Positions 1-8,846 of a DNA stretch of 64,000 bases are shown here, in pieces (position 1 is the first letter of the stretch; each line of letters opens with the position of its first letter). Source of the stretch: Lichenifustis flavocetrariae (GTDB taxonomy: Bacteria > Pseudomonadota > Alphaproteobacteria > Rhizobiales > Beijerinckiaceae); the NCBI RefSeq assembly GCF_026130545.1, contig NZ_JAMOIM010000001.1, positions 496,001 to 560,000 on the forward strand. The letters run 5' to 3'. The position numbers were made by a program, and so were the translations under genes. Under the pieces are notes generated by a model. That model searched no databases and was not told the DNA's origin. It saw only the letters and a list, made by a program, of their open reading frames with translations.

Positions 1-282
1 GAGGTCTGGCTCCCGGTCCGTGCTGGTCAGAAGGTTTTCACCCTGGTCGGTCAGGTTCGGAAAATCGGCCAAGTTGCGGAGAGCCTCTTCGGCTTCCTCG
101 ATCGGTTCCTCGGCTCCGGTATCGCGCGGAAGAAGCGTGTCTTTCTGGCTGTCTTCGATCGCGATGATCTCGCGGGCTTGATCCCAATGATCTTGGTCAC
201 GACCGTGTGGGCGGCCCTCGGCCTCCCACAGTTCATGCGCCTTCTTGCTAATGCGGTCGAAATCCGGGTCTTGCGCCATCAT
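1..282 (-). CDS. DUF2934-domain protein (partial, runs off left edge)
   Basis: Reading frame open from an ATGATG start at 282/279 to the window edge, so the C-terminus is missing. The N-terminus reads MMAQDPDFDRISKKAHELWE, followed by EGRPHGRDQDHW. This is the pattern of the short DUF2934 domain (ir-rAy-iWe-eGrP-G-d--HW), common in Hyphomicrobiales and of unknown function. The visible remainder is acidic and rich in Glu and Asp. The start overlaps the stop of the upstream small gene as ATGA, so the two are probably translated together, and GGGAG lies just before the start. No enzymatic motif is visible. The family assignment is from pattern recognition, not a search. Confidence 0.75.
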   Translation of the reverse strand, partial: MMAQDPDFDRISKKAHELWEAEGRPHGRDQDHWDQAREIIAIEDSQKDTLLPRDTGAEEPIEEAEEALRNLADFPNLTDQGENLLTSTDREPDL

Positions 283-542
283 AAACTCCCAGGTGTATCC
301 AAGGGCAGGTCTTCAGCTTGATGGCGCACCTCTTCGTCGGTGTCGTCCAGGCCGTCGACAGTTTCGTCGGGAAGATCAGGGCGGCTCTTCTCCGCTTCCG
401 CGAGGTTTTCGTCCAAGTCATCCGTAGGAATGTTGGATGTCATGCCGCCCACGACGCCGCTGGGCTCGTTGTCGGGATTGCTGAGCGGGCCTTGGCCGCC
501 GCGATCGAAAACCGGCAATTGTTTGTCCGCTGCACGCGTCAT
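279..542 (-). CDS. Small acidic hypothetical protein
   Basis: 87-residue protein starting MTRAADKQLPVFDRGGQGPL. The ATG at 542 is chosen over an upstream one at 632 because AAGGAGG sits about 9 bases before it. The middle and C-terminus are strongly acidic (runs such as DDLDENLAEAEKSRPD), and there are no cysteines, membrane spans or catalytic motifs. The stop overlaps the start of the downstream DUF2934 gene by four bases, which suggests one two-gene transcript. Small acidic proteins beside DUF2934 genes are seen in related bacteria, but I cannot assign a function. Confidence 0.7.
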   Translation of the reverse strand: MTRAADKQLPVFDRGGQGPLSNPDNEPSGVVGGMTSNIPTDDLDENLAEAEKSRPDLPDETVDGLDDTDEEVRHQAEDLPLDTPGSL

Positions 543-649
543 CTCTGGCCTCCTTATCTGTTGCTCCGTTCCGAAGCAACGTTCGCCATCAATGCAGGTT
601 CCGAACCTGCCCGATGAGGGCGAAAAAGCCACAAGTCCAAGATGATGGA

Positions 650-1144
650 TCAGAACAATCCCTGCTGGTCGGACCAGCCTTCAGGGTCGCCAAGACGATG
701 GAGTCGGTGGGCGGCGGCCTGTCCGAATCGGATGAACATCGCACGCCGTGTGGCGGCAGCGAGGCGTCTCTCGACGGCCTCGCGAATAATCTCGGCCCCA
801 TAGGCGTCCGCGACGATCAATCCCGCTTCCTCCGGCATCAGAGCCGCCGGGACGACCGAGGGAATCGCGAAAAGAAGACGATCGCAATGGGCCTGATAAA
901 ACCGCCACTTGGTGTCGGCCTTGTAGTCGGCCACAGAGGATTTCACCTCGACGATCGTGATGGTGCCGTCGTCCCCCAAGGCGACAATATCCGCACGTCG
1001 ACCATCAGCGAGCGGCAGTTCGGTCACGGTGGCGTAACCATGCGCCCGCAACAACCTGCGGGTTCCACGCGCTACCGCCCGCGCCGTTTCGGATTGGCGG
1101 CCATCATCGGGGAACTGAAATTCGGTTTGCGCCAGCACTCGCAC
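650..1144 (-). CDS. mmcB: MmcB family DNA repair protein
   Basis: 164 residues, the usual length for MmcB (formerly DUF1052), an alphaproteobacterial protein of the SOS and mitomycin C response first characterised in Caulobacter. The fold is of PD-(D/E)XK nuclease type. Visible motif: RRAD at 49-52 (D52), then E66-V-K68 in TIVEVKSS, which gives the D...ExK metal-binding core, followed by YKADTKW. The C-terminus ends in a conserved AH--HRLGDP segment. The gene stands alone, about 107 bases upstream of the small acidic gene on the same strand. LexA control is known for the family, but I did not identify a clear SOS box here. The assignment is confident. The exact role (structure-specific nuclease or accessory factor) is family knowledge. 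Confidence 0.88.
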   Translation of the reverse strand: MRVLAQTEFQFPDDGRQSETARAVARGTRRLLRAHGYATVTELPLADGRRADIVALGDDGTITIVEVKSSVADYKADTKWRFYQAHCDRLLFAIPSVVPAALMPEEAGLIVADAYGAEIIREAVERRLAAATRRAMFIRFGQAAAHRLHRLGDPEGWSDQQGLF

Positions 1145-1248
1145 GTCGATGCCTTCAACTGAGTCGAATCAGTTTAGCGGAAGGCGAACTCGGGATGGAA
1201 GTGGAAGCGCAAAGTCTTGCCACTGGCATAGACTTTATAGCCCGGCGA

Positions 1249-1274
1249 CCCTCTCTCCGACTGAGGAGAGAGGG
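1249..1274. repeat. Intergenic inverted repeat, 10-bp stem
   Basis: CCCTCTCTCC at 1249-1258 pairs perfectly with GGAGAGAGGG at 1265-1274 across a 6-base loop. It lies between the mmcB start and the end of the sugar-binding-protein gene. No T-run follows, so it may be a mobile intergenic palindrome of the kind common in Rhizobiales, or an mRNA 3'-end stabiliser for the minus-strand operon. The purine/pyrimidine-rich stem is similar in style to the repeat at 36931-37055. Confidence 0.5.
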
Positions 1275-1296
1275 CGCCTTCGCGCGAATGAAGCGA

Positions 1297-2229
1297 TTAT
1301 TTCAGGAACTTGTCGACATTGTCCTTCGTGACGACGTCCAGCCCCGCGATCGTGACAGGGTCGACTTTCTCGCCCTTTTTCAAAGCCAGCAGGATGTCCA
1401 TCGCCTTCTGGCCCATCTCGTAAGGTCGTTGGCCGACCAGCACCTGAGCGTAGCCCTCCTTGAGGGTCTGCAACTCCACCGGCAGCGTGTCGGGCATCAC
1501 CAGCGGGAACTTGCCGGCCTTGACCTTGTCCATATTGGCATCGACGAAGCTTTTATAGGCCTTGGGGGCGAACAAGGCCCAGCCGCCGACCGGGATGATG
1601 GCGCCAATGTCAGGGTTCGCCGTGGCGAAATCCGCCAATTGCTGGGCCGCCAAGGCCGCATCGTCATTGCAGAAGGCAGGCGAGCCCTTGACTTCTGTCC
1701 AGCCCGCGCCTTTCAGCCCTTCGTAAAGGCCCGCGAGCCGATCGTTGAGGTTGGCCGCGGCGGGACCGCCCGATTGCGTTGCAAAGGTGCTGGGCTGCGG
1801 ATGCACCTTGATGAGCTGGCGGGCGAGTTCGCGGCCCATTTCCTTGTTGTCGGTGCCGACATAGGCCTGTCGGGCCGATTTGTCGGCGTCGGCATCGAAG
1901 GTGATGACCGGAATGCCGGCCTCGCGCGCCTGTTTGATCACGCCGATCACCGAATCGGCATCCGCTACCGAGATCGCGATCCCGTCCACGCCCTGTGTGA
2001 TGAAATCCTGCATGATCTGGACTTCGGTCGCCGGCTCGTGTGTGGCCGGACCCTTGTAGATGCAAGTCACGCCGAGCTTCTTGGCTTCGTCCATGCAGCC
2101 GTCGCGCGACAGGTCGAAATACGGATTGTCCATCCCCTTGGGGATCAAAGCGAATTTGTAGGCGTCGGCCGCATGGGCCGCCGACATCAGGGTTACGGCC
2201 GCGACGGCCGCCAGCAATAGGCTTTTCAA
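1297..2229 (-). CDS. Sugar ABC transporter periplasmic binding protein
   Basis: 310 residues of the periplasmic binding protein family 4 (ribose/galactose/xylose type). It captures a sugar outside the membrane and delivers it to the permease encoded upstream. The start is taken as TTG at 2229, preceded by GAGGGA and giving a typical Sec signal peptide (KSLLLAAVAAVTLMSAAHAA). The frame continues upstream to 2559 without signal-like features. Typical family elements follow: IPKGMDNPYFDLSRDG near the mature N-terminus, QGVDGIAIS, and GIPVITFDAD-DKS. It is the last gene of a minus-strand ATPase-permease-binding-protein operon. The substrate cannot be read from sequence. A fructose- or ribose-type pentose or hexose is the safest guess. 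Confidence 0.87.
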   Translation of the reverse strand: MKSLLLAAVAAVTLMSAAHAADAYKFALIPKGMDNPYFDLSRDGCMDEAKKLGVTCIYKGPATHEPATEVQIMQDFITQGVDGIAISVADADSVIGVIKQAREAGIPVITFDADADKSARQAYVGTDNKEMGRELARQLIKVHPQPSTFATQSGGPAAANLNDRLAGLYEGLKGAGWTEVKGSPAFCNDDAALAAQQLADFATANPDIGAIIPVGGWALFAPKAYKSFVDANMDKVKAGKFPLVMPDTLPVELQTLKEGYAQVLVGQRPYEMGQKAMDILLALKKGEKVDPVTIAGLDVVTKDNVDKFLK

Positions 2230-2259
2230 GGTCGTTCCCTCACATTGGTCCGTTATGTG

Positions 2260-2288
2260 CCGTTCCGGATGGACCCCGTCCGGAACGG
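2260..2288. terminator. Perfect hairpin between permease and binding-protein genes
   Basis: CCGTTCCGGA at 2260-2269 pairs with TCCGGAACGG at 2279-2288 (10-bp stem, 9-base loop) in the 71-base gap between the permease stop and the binding-protein start. There is no U-tract, so this is more likely an mRNA-processing or stabilising stem that raises binding-protein output relative to the membrane components than a full terminator. The function is inferred from position. Confidence 0.45.
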
Positions 2289-2300
2289 AATTGATGTGGG

Positions 2301-3335
2301 CTATTCGGCCTCGCGCGTTCGCAGACGATCGACGAGGACAGCCAGGATGATGATCGTGCCCACGAAAACCTGCTCCCAGTAGGTGTCGGCACCGAAGAGC
2401 GCGAGGCCATTGCGGATCACCTCGATCAGTGCGGCGCCGATCACAGCCCCGACCGGGCCGCCGACGCCGCCGGCGAGATCGGCGCCGCCGATCACCGAGG
2501 CCGCGATGATCTTCAGCTCGTAGCCGGTGGCGAGATTGGCGGGAGCTGAGCCAAGCCAACCGGCAATCAAGATGCCGGCAAACCCCGCGCTCATGGCGCA
2601 GAGGATGTAGACCGAAATCTTCACGCGAGAGACTGCGACACCCGTCAATTGCGCGGCGCGCTCGTTGCCGCCGAGAACGAAGACATAGCGTCCCCAGCGC
2701 GTCTGCCGCAGCGCCACCCCCATGACCACAGCAAGAACGAGAAGGTAGACCAGCGGCACCGGAAGGCCGAACAGCTTGCCATCGGTCAACGAGTAGAACG
2801 TGTCGACCTGTGGGCCGGCCGGCGCCTGGCCACGCCCCTGCGTGATCACGTAGGTGGCGCCCCGGCAGATCGACAGCATGCCAAGCGTGGTGACAAAGGG
2901 CGACAGCCGGATCTTCGAAATCAGCAGGCCGTTGACAAGCCCGACCAGGGCCGACACCAGCAAGCCGCCCAACACGGCCAGCGTGATGCCGAGATAGGGA
3001 ATACTGGCCACGAAGGTCGTGGCGAAGAATTTCATCAGGATCACGGTGAGCACGGCGACCAAAGCCATGACCGATCCGACGGACAGGTCGATGCCGCCTG
3101 TAATGATCACCAGAGTCGAGCCGAGCGCCACAATGGCGATATAGCTGAAGTTCTTGGAGGTATTGAGCAGGTTCCCATAGGAGAGGAAGTTGTGCGTGAA
3201 GACCGCCACCAGCACGGTGATCAGCACGAAGGCGACCGCTACATAAGCTGTCTGGCTCGCAAAGGCGCCGCGCCGGTACCAGCGGGCCTCCCCGACATTG
3301 CCAAATGAGACAGGGCCGGCCACATTCTCTGACAT
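2301..3335 (-). CDS. Sugar ABC transporter permease (RbsC/XylH type)
   Basis: 344-residue integral membrane protein of the BPD_transp_2 family, the permease of carbohydrate uptake-2 importers. Several hydrophobic spans are visible (for example QTAYVAVAFVLITVLVAVF and the long VALGSTLVIITGGIDLSVGS stretch). The GGIDLSVGS signature typical of RbsC-like permeases is followed by GLVNGLLISKIRLSPFVTTLG. Late in the protein, VIGGADLAGGVG matches the conserved GG-L-GG loop. The start overlaps the ATPase stop by one base (TGATG), so the genes are translationally coupled. It acts in the inner membrane with the upstream ATPase and downstream binding protein. Confidence 0.9.
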   Translation of the reverse strand: MSENVAGPVSFGNVGEARWYRRGAFASQTAYVAVAFVLITVLVAVFTHNFLSYGNLLNTSKNFSYIAIVALGSTLVIITGGIDLSVGSVMALVAVLTVILMKFFATTFVASIPYLGITLAVLGGLLVSALVGLVNGLLISKIRLSPFVTTLGMLSICRGATYVITQGRGQAPAGPQVDTFYSLTDGKLFGLPVPLVYLLVLAVVMGVALRQTRWGRYVFVLGGNERAAQLTGVAVSRVKISVYILCAMSAGFAGILIAGWLGSAPANLATGYELKIIAASVIGGADLAGGVGGPVGAVIGAALIEVIRNGLALFGADTYWEQVFVGTIIILAVLVDRLRTREAE

Positions 3336-4120
3336 CAGGCGAATTCCTTTGCGCCGGTGATCAGGGCGGTCACTTCTTCCGGGCTCGACTGGCTGACCAG
3401 CTTGTCGGCGCGCTTTTCGCCGCGCCGGAGCACCACCACCCGATCGCAGACCGAGAACACGTCGGGCATGCGATGGGAGATCAGGATCACGGCGACGCCC
3501 TGATCGCGCAGGCGGCGGATCAGGTCGAGCACCTCAGCCACCTGCCGCACCGAGATTGCCGCTGTGGGCTCATCCATCAGGATCAGCTTGGCATTGGCGA
3601 GGCGCGTACGGGCGATGGCGACCGCCTGGCGCTGCCCTCCCGACATCTGTTTGACGAGATCCTTGGGCCGCGTTTCGGATTTCAGCTCGTTGAAGAGTTC
3701 GAGGGCCCGCGCGTTCATGGCCCGATGATCGAGAAAACGGAACGGCCCGACCTTGCGAAGGATCTCGCGGCCCAAAAACACATTGGCGGCCGCACTGACA
3801 TTGTTGGACAGGGCGAGGTCCTGGTAGACGACTTCGATTCCCGCCGCACGTGCGTCGAGCGGGCGGTCGAAACGATGTTCGGCCCCATCGAAGCGGATCG
3901 TGCCATGCGTCGGATGAAAGTTGCCGGCGATGATCTTGACGAGCGTGGACTTACCCGCGCCGTTGTCACCCATCAGCCCGACGACGTCGCCCGGATTGAT
4001 GGTGAGATCGATACCGGACAGCGCCCGGATCGCCCCGAACTCCTTGCCGATGCCCGATAATTGCAGAACCGGCGTATGGTCCCGCGATGCAAGCGCAGAT
4101 GCACTCACCCTCCCTCCCAA
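3335..4120 (-). CDS. Sugar ABC transporter ATP-binding protein
   Basis: 261-residue single-domain ATPase that powers the adjoining permease. Visible motifs in order: Walker A GDNGAGKST, Q-loop VYQDLALS, signature MSGGQRQA, Walker B LILMDEP and switch His ISHRM. Many CUT2 ATPases are double-domain (about 500 residues). This one has a single domain like the FrcA type of rhizobial fructose importers, so a dimer is expected. The start at 4120 (MGGRVSASAL) is the first ATG; the following GTG could also serve. It is first in the operon, with 237 bases upstream to the DUF1476 gene. Confidence 0.9.
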   Translation of the reverse strand: MGGRVSASALASRDHTPVLQLSGIGKEFGAIRALSGIDLTINPGDVVGLMGDNGAGKSTLVKIIAGNFHPTHGTIRFDGAEHRFDRPLDARAAGIEVVYQDLALSNNVSAAANVFLGREILRKVGPFRFLDHRAMNARALELFNELKSETRPKDLVKQMSGGQRQAVAIARTRLANAKLILMDEPTAAISVRQVAEVLDLIRRLRDQGVAVILISHRMPDVFSVCDRVVVLRRGEKRADKLVSQSSPEEVTALITGAKEFA

Positions 4121-4357
4121 TTGTTCTCTTATACTTGGACCGCAGTGTAGGAGGCGGCCTCGTCAAAATGCAACAGCATTCACGGATAAGAGGCTGAGAA
4201 GAGGACTGCGCGAGATAGGGGCAACGTCTTCAGTGTTTGGACACTGGCCCCGGTGTGAAGCAACTTGACCGCAAGCGTGTCGAAGCACGCAAGCGCTTCC
4301 GGGTTTAGCGATCCGCGATGGGAGCAGCGGCTCCGAACGACATGCCGATAGATCGGC
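4121..4357. other. Intergenic region, no gene seen
   Basis: The 237 bases between the ATPase start and the DUF1476 stop. They should contain the promoter of the sugar transporter operon on the minus strand. I see no convincing ORF, RNA gene or strong hairpin. Confidence 0.5.
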
Positions 4358-4672
4358 TTAGCTGAAGCTGCGTTCTGCTTCCGTGGTAAACAGGTCCATC
4401 TGGGCGCGGACTTGCTCGTAGGAGATTGCGAAGCCCACCATGGCGAGGTCCGTTCCCACCCGCTTGACAACGGCTTCATCCATGCCGGCTTCGACAGCAA
4501 CGGCAATAATCGTCTCCAGATAGCTATTCGCATCCACTTCAGAGAGCTTCATCATCTCCGCCGCCCACTTCGCCAGAGCCTTGTTGCGGCGCGCCCGAAC
4601 CCTGAAGCGCATCGCTTCCTCGTGGACGAACATGGTTTCGAAGGCTTGCTGCCGACGGGCGAGAAACGACAT
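4358..4672 (-). CDS. DUF1476 protein, F1-ATPase inhibitor zeta subunit
   Basis: 104 residues, the standard length of the alphaproteobacterial zeta subunit, which inhibits the F1 motor of ATP synthase in the direction of ATP hydrolysis. Start at 4672 (MSFLARRQQAFETMFVHEEA), preceded by GGAGAG. An ATG 60 bases upstream adds a non-conserved extension. Recognisable features are F-xRQ-AFE--F-H-EE-RFR--ARRNK--G/A-WAA near the N-terminus, a four-helix pattern throughout, and a Y-L--II--A--AG--DV middle segment. It stands alone between transporter operons. The function is family knowledge, first shown in Paracoccus. Confidence 0.88.
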   Translation of the reverse strand: MSFLARRQQAFETMFVHEEAMRFRVRARRNKALAKWAAEMMKLSEVDANSYLETIIAVAVEAGMDEAVVKRVGTDLAMVGFAISYEQVRAQMDLFTTEAERSFS

Positions 4673-4874
4673 GGGCACTCTCCGGGAAAACCGCCCAACG
4701 CGGCGGTGATTTCCAAGAGTGACACCAACCATTTGATTGAGAACGAAAAAAACAGGTGAGTTTGAGGAGTGCGGCTTAAGTCTTGCTGAAGGTCAATCCC
4801 GGATGAAGGGATCGAGAACAGTTCGCGCCCCGACATCAAACCAATGGGCACCAAGCTGGTCGAAGACGGGCGGG

Positions 4875-5846
4875 TTAGGACGCCGGCACCGCCCAACAGG
4901 CCACCTCGCGTCCGTGCTTGAGCTCGAGGGGTGGTTCGGCGACGCGGCACTTGTCGAAGGCGAGTGGACAGCGGGTGTTGAACACGCATCCGGACGGCGG
5001 ATTGAAGGGCGAGGGCAACTCCCCTTTGAGGACGATGCGCTCGCGCCGTGCGGCTGGATCGGTGGTGGGCGTCGCAGAGAGAAGAGCACGAGTGTAGGGA
5101 TGTTGGGGCGCACCGAAGAGCGCATCGCGCGTGCCGATCTCCACCACATGGCCAAGGTAGATCACCATGACCCGGTCCGCGATATGCTGCACGACCGAGA
5201 GATCGTGCGAGACGAACACATAGGCGAGCTTCAATTCATCCTGCAGGTCTGCCAAGAGATTGAGCACCTGAGCCCGCACTGAAACATCGAGCGCCGAGAC
5301 TGGTTCGTCCAAGACCAGGATGCGGGGCCGGAGCATCAGGGCGCGCGCGATGGCGATACGCTGGCGCTGCCCGCCGGAGAACATATGCGGATATCGGGCT
5401 GCATATTCCGGGCGCAGGCCGACTTTCGCCATCACGTCGCGCACGGCGGCTTTGCGGTCCGGCGCCGCCATATCGCTCGACACGATCAGTGGTTCTTCGA
5501 GCGCGGCCCCGATCGTCTGCCTTGGATTCAACGAACCGTACGGGTTTTGAAACACCATCTGAATGTCGCGGCGGAGCGCCTTGCTGTCGCTGCGTGTTCT
5601 TGTGGCGACGTCGCGCCCGTCGATGGTCAGGACGCCGCCGGTCGGGGTTTCGATCAGCGTCAGCAAACGGGCAAGTGTCGATTTGCCGGAGCCGGATTCG
5701 CCGACCACCGCCAAAGTCTCGCCCGCCTGAAGCTCGAAGCTCACGCCGGCCAAGGCCTTGACGGTTGCGGTCCCGCCGAAGACGCCGCGCTTCGTCGTGT
5801 AGTCGCGTCGCAAGTCCTGAGCCTGGAGCAGGGGCGCGACGCTCAT
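4875..5846 (-). CDS. dppF: Peptide ABC transporter ATP-binding protein DppF-like
   Basis: 323 residues. Second ATPase of a dipeptide/oligopeptide importer. Motifs: Walker [11 protein letters not shown]-loop [13 protein letters not shown], signature FSGGQRQR, Walker B ILVLDEP and switch VSHDLS. The C-terminal oligopeptide-ABC extension is present, with [10 protein letters not shown] and a later Cys. The start ATG at 5846 overlaps the dppD stop as ATGA; the open frame runs further upstream but overlaps dppD, so it is not used. The gene is last in a five-gene minus-strand operon. Peptide specificity is inferred from family and gene order; nickel or heme are possible for relatives. Confidence 0.92.
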   Translation of the reverse strand: MSVAPLLQAQDLRRDYTTKRGVFGGTATVKALAGVSFELQAGETLAVVGESGSGKSTLARLLTLIETPTGGVLTIDGRDVATRTRSDSKALRRDIQMVFQNPYGSLNPRQTIGAALEEPLIVSSDMAAPDRKAAVRDVMAKVGLRPEYAARYPHMFSGGQRQRIAIARALMLRPRILVLDEPVSALDVSVRAQVLNLLADLQDELKLAYVFVSHDLSVVQHIADRVMVIYLGHVVEIGTRDALFGAPQHPYTRALLSATPTTDPAARRERIVLKGELPSPFNPPSGCVFNTRCPLAFDKCRVAEPPLELKHGREVACWAVPAS

Positions 5847-6847
5847 GCGGGAACTCCGGTCTCGGTGAGCACGAGCGGCGTCGGCCGGCCGTGGACGAGC
5901 GGGATATGACAGAGGGCCCGTCCCAATGATGCGTCGGCAGCAACAGGGGCGTGCGTGCGGCAATAATCGAACGCGAACTGGCAGCGCGGCGCGAAGACGC
6001 AGCCGGCCGGCCGGTCGAACTGGCCCGGGACGACACCCGGAATGGCCGGCAGACGCCGGCCGGTCGCCCGCTCGGGCAGGGCCGCCAACAAGGCTTCGGT
6101 GTAGGGATGATGTCGGTCGGAGAAGAGTGCGTCGGTAGTGTTCGACTCGACTTCGCGGCCGGCATAATGCACCTGCACGCGCGTTGCGGTTTCGGCGACT
6201 ACGCCCATGTCGTGGGTGATGAGGACGAGACCCATGCCGGTCTCGTGCCGGAGCGACAGCAGCAGATCCAGAATCTGCGCCTGAATCGTCACGTCGAGCG
6301 CCGTTGTCGGCTCGTCGGCGATCAGCAACTTGGGCCGACAGGCGATCGCCATGGCGATCATCACGCGCTGGCTCATTCCGCCCGACAATTGATGCGGGAA
6401 CACCTTGAGGCGTCGGGCCGGGTCGGGGATACCGACCTGTGCCAGGAGATCGACAGCACGCGCGCGCCGCTCGGTTCGTCCAAGGCCGAGATGGGCCTTC
6501 ATGGCCTCCTCGATCTGAAAGCCGACCGTGTAGCACGGGTTCAGCGAGGACATCGGCTCCTGAAAGATCATCGCCATGTCCTTGCCGACGATCTTGCGGC
6601 GCTGCTTGGCCGACAAGGCACGCAGGTCCGTGCCGTCGAAGGTCATCCGGTCCGCCGTGACGGTCGCGCTCCAGGGCAGAAGGCCCATGATGGCCAGCAT
6701 GGCGACCGACTTGCCTGAGCCGGATTCGCCGACGATGGACAGGACCTCGTTGGGATCGACGCTGATATCGATGCTGTCGACGGCACGAAACCGACCGGTT
6801 CGGGTCGCGAAATCGACCGACAGATTGCGGATGTCGAGGAGCGCCAT
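5843..6847 (-). CDS. dppD: Peptide ABC transporter ATP-binding protein DppD-like
   Basis: 334 residues. First ATPase of the importer. Starts [20 protein letters not shown] at 6847, sharing one base with the dppC stop (TGATG). Walker [10 protein letters not shown]-loop [12 protein letters not shown], signature LSGGMSQRV, Walker B LLIADEP, switch ITHDM. The C-terminal extension has [17 protein letters not shown], the cysteine-rich motif typical of Dpp/Opp ATPases. DppD and DppF form a heterodimer at the inner face of the membrane. Confidence 0.92.
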   Translation of the reverse strand: MALLDIRNLSVDFATRTGRFRAVDSIDISVDPNEVLSIVGESGSGKSVAMLAIMGLLPWSATVTADRMTFDGTDLRALSAKQRRKIVGKDMAMIFQEPMSSLNPCYTVGFQIEEAMKAHLGLGRTERRARAVDLLAQVGIPDPARRLKVFPHQLSGGMSQRVMIAMAIACRPKLLIADEPTTALDVTIQAQILDLLLSLRHETGMGLVLITHDMGVVAETATRVQVHYAGREVESNTTDALFSDRHHPYTEALLAALPERATGRRLPAIPGVVPGQFDRPAGCVFAPRCQFAFDYCRTHAPVAADASLGRALCHIPLVHGRPTPLVLTETGVPA

Positions 6848-7767
6848 CAGCTTGTTCGCATCTTGGGATCGAGCGCGTCGCGCAGGCCGTCGCCCATCAG
6901 ATTGATGGCCACGACGGTGATCAGGATCGCGAGCCCCGGCAGCGTCACGATCCAGGGGTCCGAGCGGATGAACTCCCGCGAATCGGCCAGCATCGATCCC
7001 CATTCCGGGGTCGGAGGCTGCGCTCCCAAGCCAAGAAAGCCGAGCGCCGCCGCCTCGAGAATGGCGTCGGAGACGCCGAGCGCGGCTTGGATCACCAGCG
7101 GAGCCAGACAATTGGGCAGAACGCTCGACAACATCAATCGTATCGGGCCGACGCCCGCGACTTTGGCGGCCACAACATAGTCTTTCTGCATTTCGGACGC
7201 GGCCGAGGCGCGAACCAGGCGGACGTAGCGGGGTAGATAGACGATCGTCACAGCCACGATCGTGTTGATCAGGCTGGGGCCCAGGATCGCCACGGCCAGG
7301 ATGGCCAGCACCAGGTCGGGCACCGACATGATGAGATCCATCACGCGCGTAATCACGATATCGACCAGGGAGCCAAAATAAGCGGCCAGTAGTCCGAGCA
7401 GGACGCCCACCACGAACGAGACCGTCATCACGGCCACACCGATAAAGAGGGACACCCGCGCCCCATAGATCAAGCGGGACAGCATATCCCGCCCCACGCC
7501 GTCCGTGCCGAGGGCAAAGCGCCAGTTGCCGCCGGCCCAGACCGGCGGTGCCTTTACGGCGTCGCGGAACTGTTCGATCGGAGAATGTGGTGCCACCAAA
7601 GGCGCGAATACGGCCAGCCCGACCACGATCAGGACGATCACGAGGCCGACGACCGCACCCTTGTTCTGGCGAAACGAATACCAGAAAGCCGCGAAAGGTC
7701 CGGGCGGTGCCCGCAGAGTGGCGGGTACTTCGTCGATCGAGACGATGCTGCTCATCTCAGCCGCCAT
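6847..7767 (-). CDS. dppC: Peptide ABC transporter permease DppC-like
   Basis: 306-residue inner-membrane permease (BPD_transp_1 with an OppC N-terminal domain). An initial membrane span around residues 38-58 ([19 protein letters not shown]) is followed by the periplasmic [18 protein letters not shown] signature of DppC/OppC. Four or five later spans include the EAA-like loop [13 protein letters not shown]. The C-terminal [11 protein letters not shown] motif is characteristic of the family. It overlaps dppB by 11 bases, so the permeases are coupled. Confidence 0.93.
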   Translation of the reverse strand: MAAEMSSIVSIDEVPATLRAPPGPFAAFWYSFRQNKGAVVGLVIVLIVVGLAVFAPLVAPHSPIEQFRDAVKAPPVWAGGNWRFALGTDGVGRDMLSRLIYGARVSLFIGVAVMTVSFVVGVLLGLLAAYFGSLVDIVITRVMDLIMSVPDLVLAILAVAILGPSLINTIVAVTIVYLPRYVRLVRASAASEMQKDYVVAAKVAGVGPIRLMLSSVLPNCLAPLVIQAALGVSDAILEAAALGFLGLGAQPPTPEWGSMLADSREFIRSDPWIVTLPGLAILITVVAINLMGDGLRDALDPKMRTS

Positions 7768-8770
7768 GCCGAATCCTCGGATTGATGGCGCCGTAGGTCA
7801 CGTCGACCAAAAGATTGACGAAGATTACCACGACCGAAATCAGCATGATGCCGCCCTGCAGGGCCGGATAATCGCGCCGCGAGATGCCGTCGATCAGATA
7901 ATGGCCGACACCCGGCCAGGAGAAGATCGTCTCGGTCAGCACGGCACCGGCCAGCAATGACCCCGTCATCAATCCGATCACGGTCGTCACGGGAATGAGC
8001 GCGTTGCGCAAGGCGTGGATCCCGATGACCCGAAACGGCGATAGGCCCTTGGCGCGAGCGGTCCGCACATAATCCTCGTTCAACACTTCGAGCATCGACG
8101 ACCGCGTCATCCGGGCCACCACGGCGAGCGGGATCGTGCCAAGCACGATCGCCGGCAGAACGAGATGGCGCACGGCATCGAGAAAAGCGCCCGGCTCGTC
8201 CGATAGGAGCGAGTCGATCAGCATGAATCCGGTCGGTGTGTCGTAGTCGAACCGAATAAGGTCGATGCGGCCGCCCACCGGCGCCCAGCCGAGCCGCTCG
8301 GCGAACAACATGACGAGGAGCAGGCCCCACCAGAAAATCGGCATGGAATAGCCCGTGACGGACAGGCTCATCAGGATCTGGTCGGTCCACGAGCCCCGTT
8401 TTACGGCCGCGATCACGCCCGTCGGAATGCCGATCAGGATCGCGAGCGCCATCGCCACGAGCGAAAGCTCCACCGTGGCCGGGAAGAGCGTCATGAACTC
8501 CGTGAGCACACTTCCACTCGTCGAGAGCGAGGTGCCGAAATTTCCGTGCAGGAGGCCCCATCCATAATCCAGGAACTGCTTCCAGACCGGTTGATCGAGC
8601 CCGAGCTGATGTCGCAGCAGGGCCAGCCGCTCGGGCGTGATGCCATGCTCTCCAACCCTGGCCTCGACCGGGTCACCCGGCACGAGCCGGATCGCCACGA
8701 AGGTCAGAAACGTCAGGGCGATGAACGTCGGGATCGTCAAAACGATCCGGCGAAGAAAGAAGCCGATCAC
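7757..8770 (-). CDS. dppB: Peptide ABC transporter permease DppB-like
   Basis: 337-residue inner-membrane permease partnering dppC. The start is GTG at 8770 (MIGFFLRRIVLTIPTFIALT), with an immediate first transmembrane span. Then come VRLVPGDP-type sequence (AIRLVPGDPVEAR), HGNFGTSLSTSGSV, and the EAA loop DYVRTARAKGLSPFRVIGIH, which contacts the ATPases. The C-terminal INPRIRHGG fits the DppB/OppB end. It lies 76 bases downstream of dppA, and no other gene fits in that gap. Confidence 0.93.
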   Translation of the reverse strand: MIGFFLRRIVLTIPTFIALTFLTFVAIRLVPGDPVEARVGEHGITPERLALLRHQLGLDQPVWKQFLDYGWGLLHGNFGTSLSTSGSVLTEFMTLFPATVELSLVAMALAILIGIPTGVIAAVKRGSWTDQILMSLSVTGYSMPIFWWGLLLVMLFAERLGWAPVGGRIDLIRFDYDTPTGFMLIDSLLSDEPGAFLDAVRHLVLPAIVLGTIPLAVVARMTRSSMLEVLNEDYVRTARAKGLSPFRVIGIHALRNALIPVTTVIGLMTGSLLAGAVLTETIFSWPGVGHYLIDGISRRDYPALQGGIMLISVVVIFVNLLVDVTYGAINPRIRHGG

Positions 8771-8846
8771 GCTGCGTGATCCACTTCAGTGACGGCCGAG
8801 CGGCGAGCGCCCGGCCGGAAGAGTTCGAGCTTGAACACCAAGCGCA

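Noticed and set aside
1195-2220. Long plus-strand frame opposite the sugar-binding-protein gene
   Set aside because: It is the antisense shadow of a clear binding protein; composition is His/Arg-rich and has no domain.
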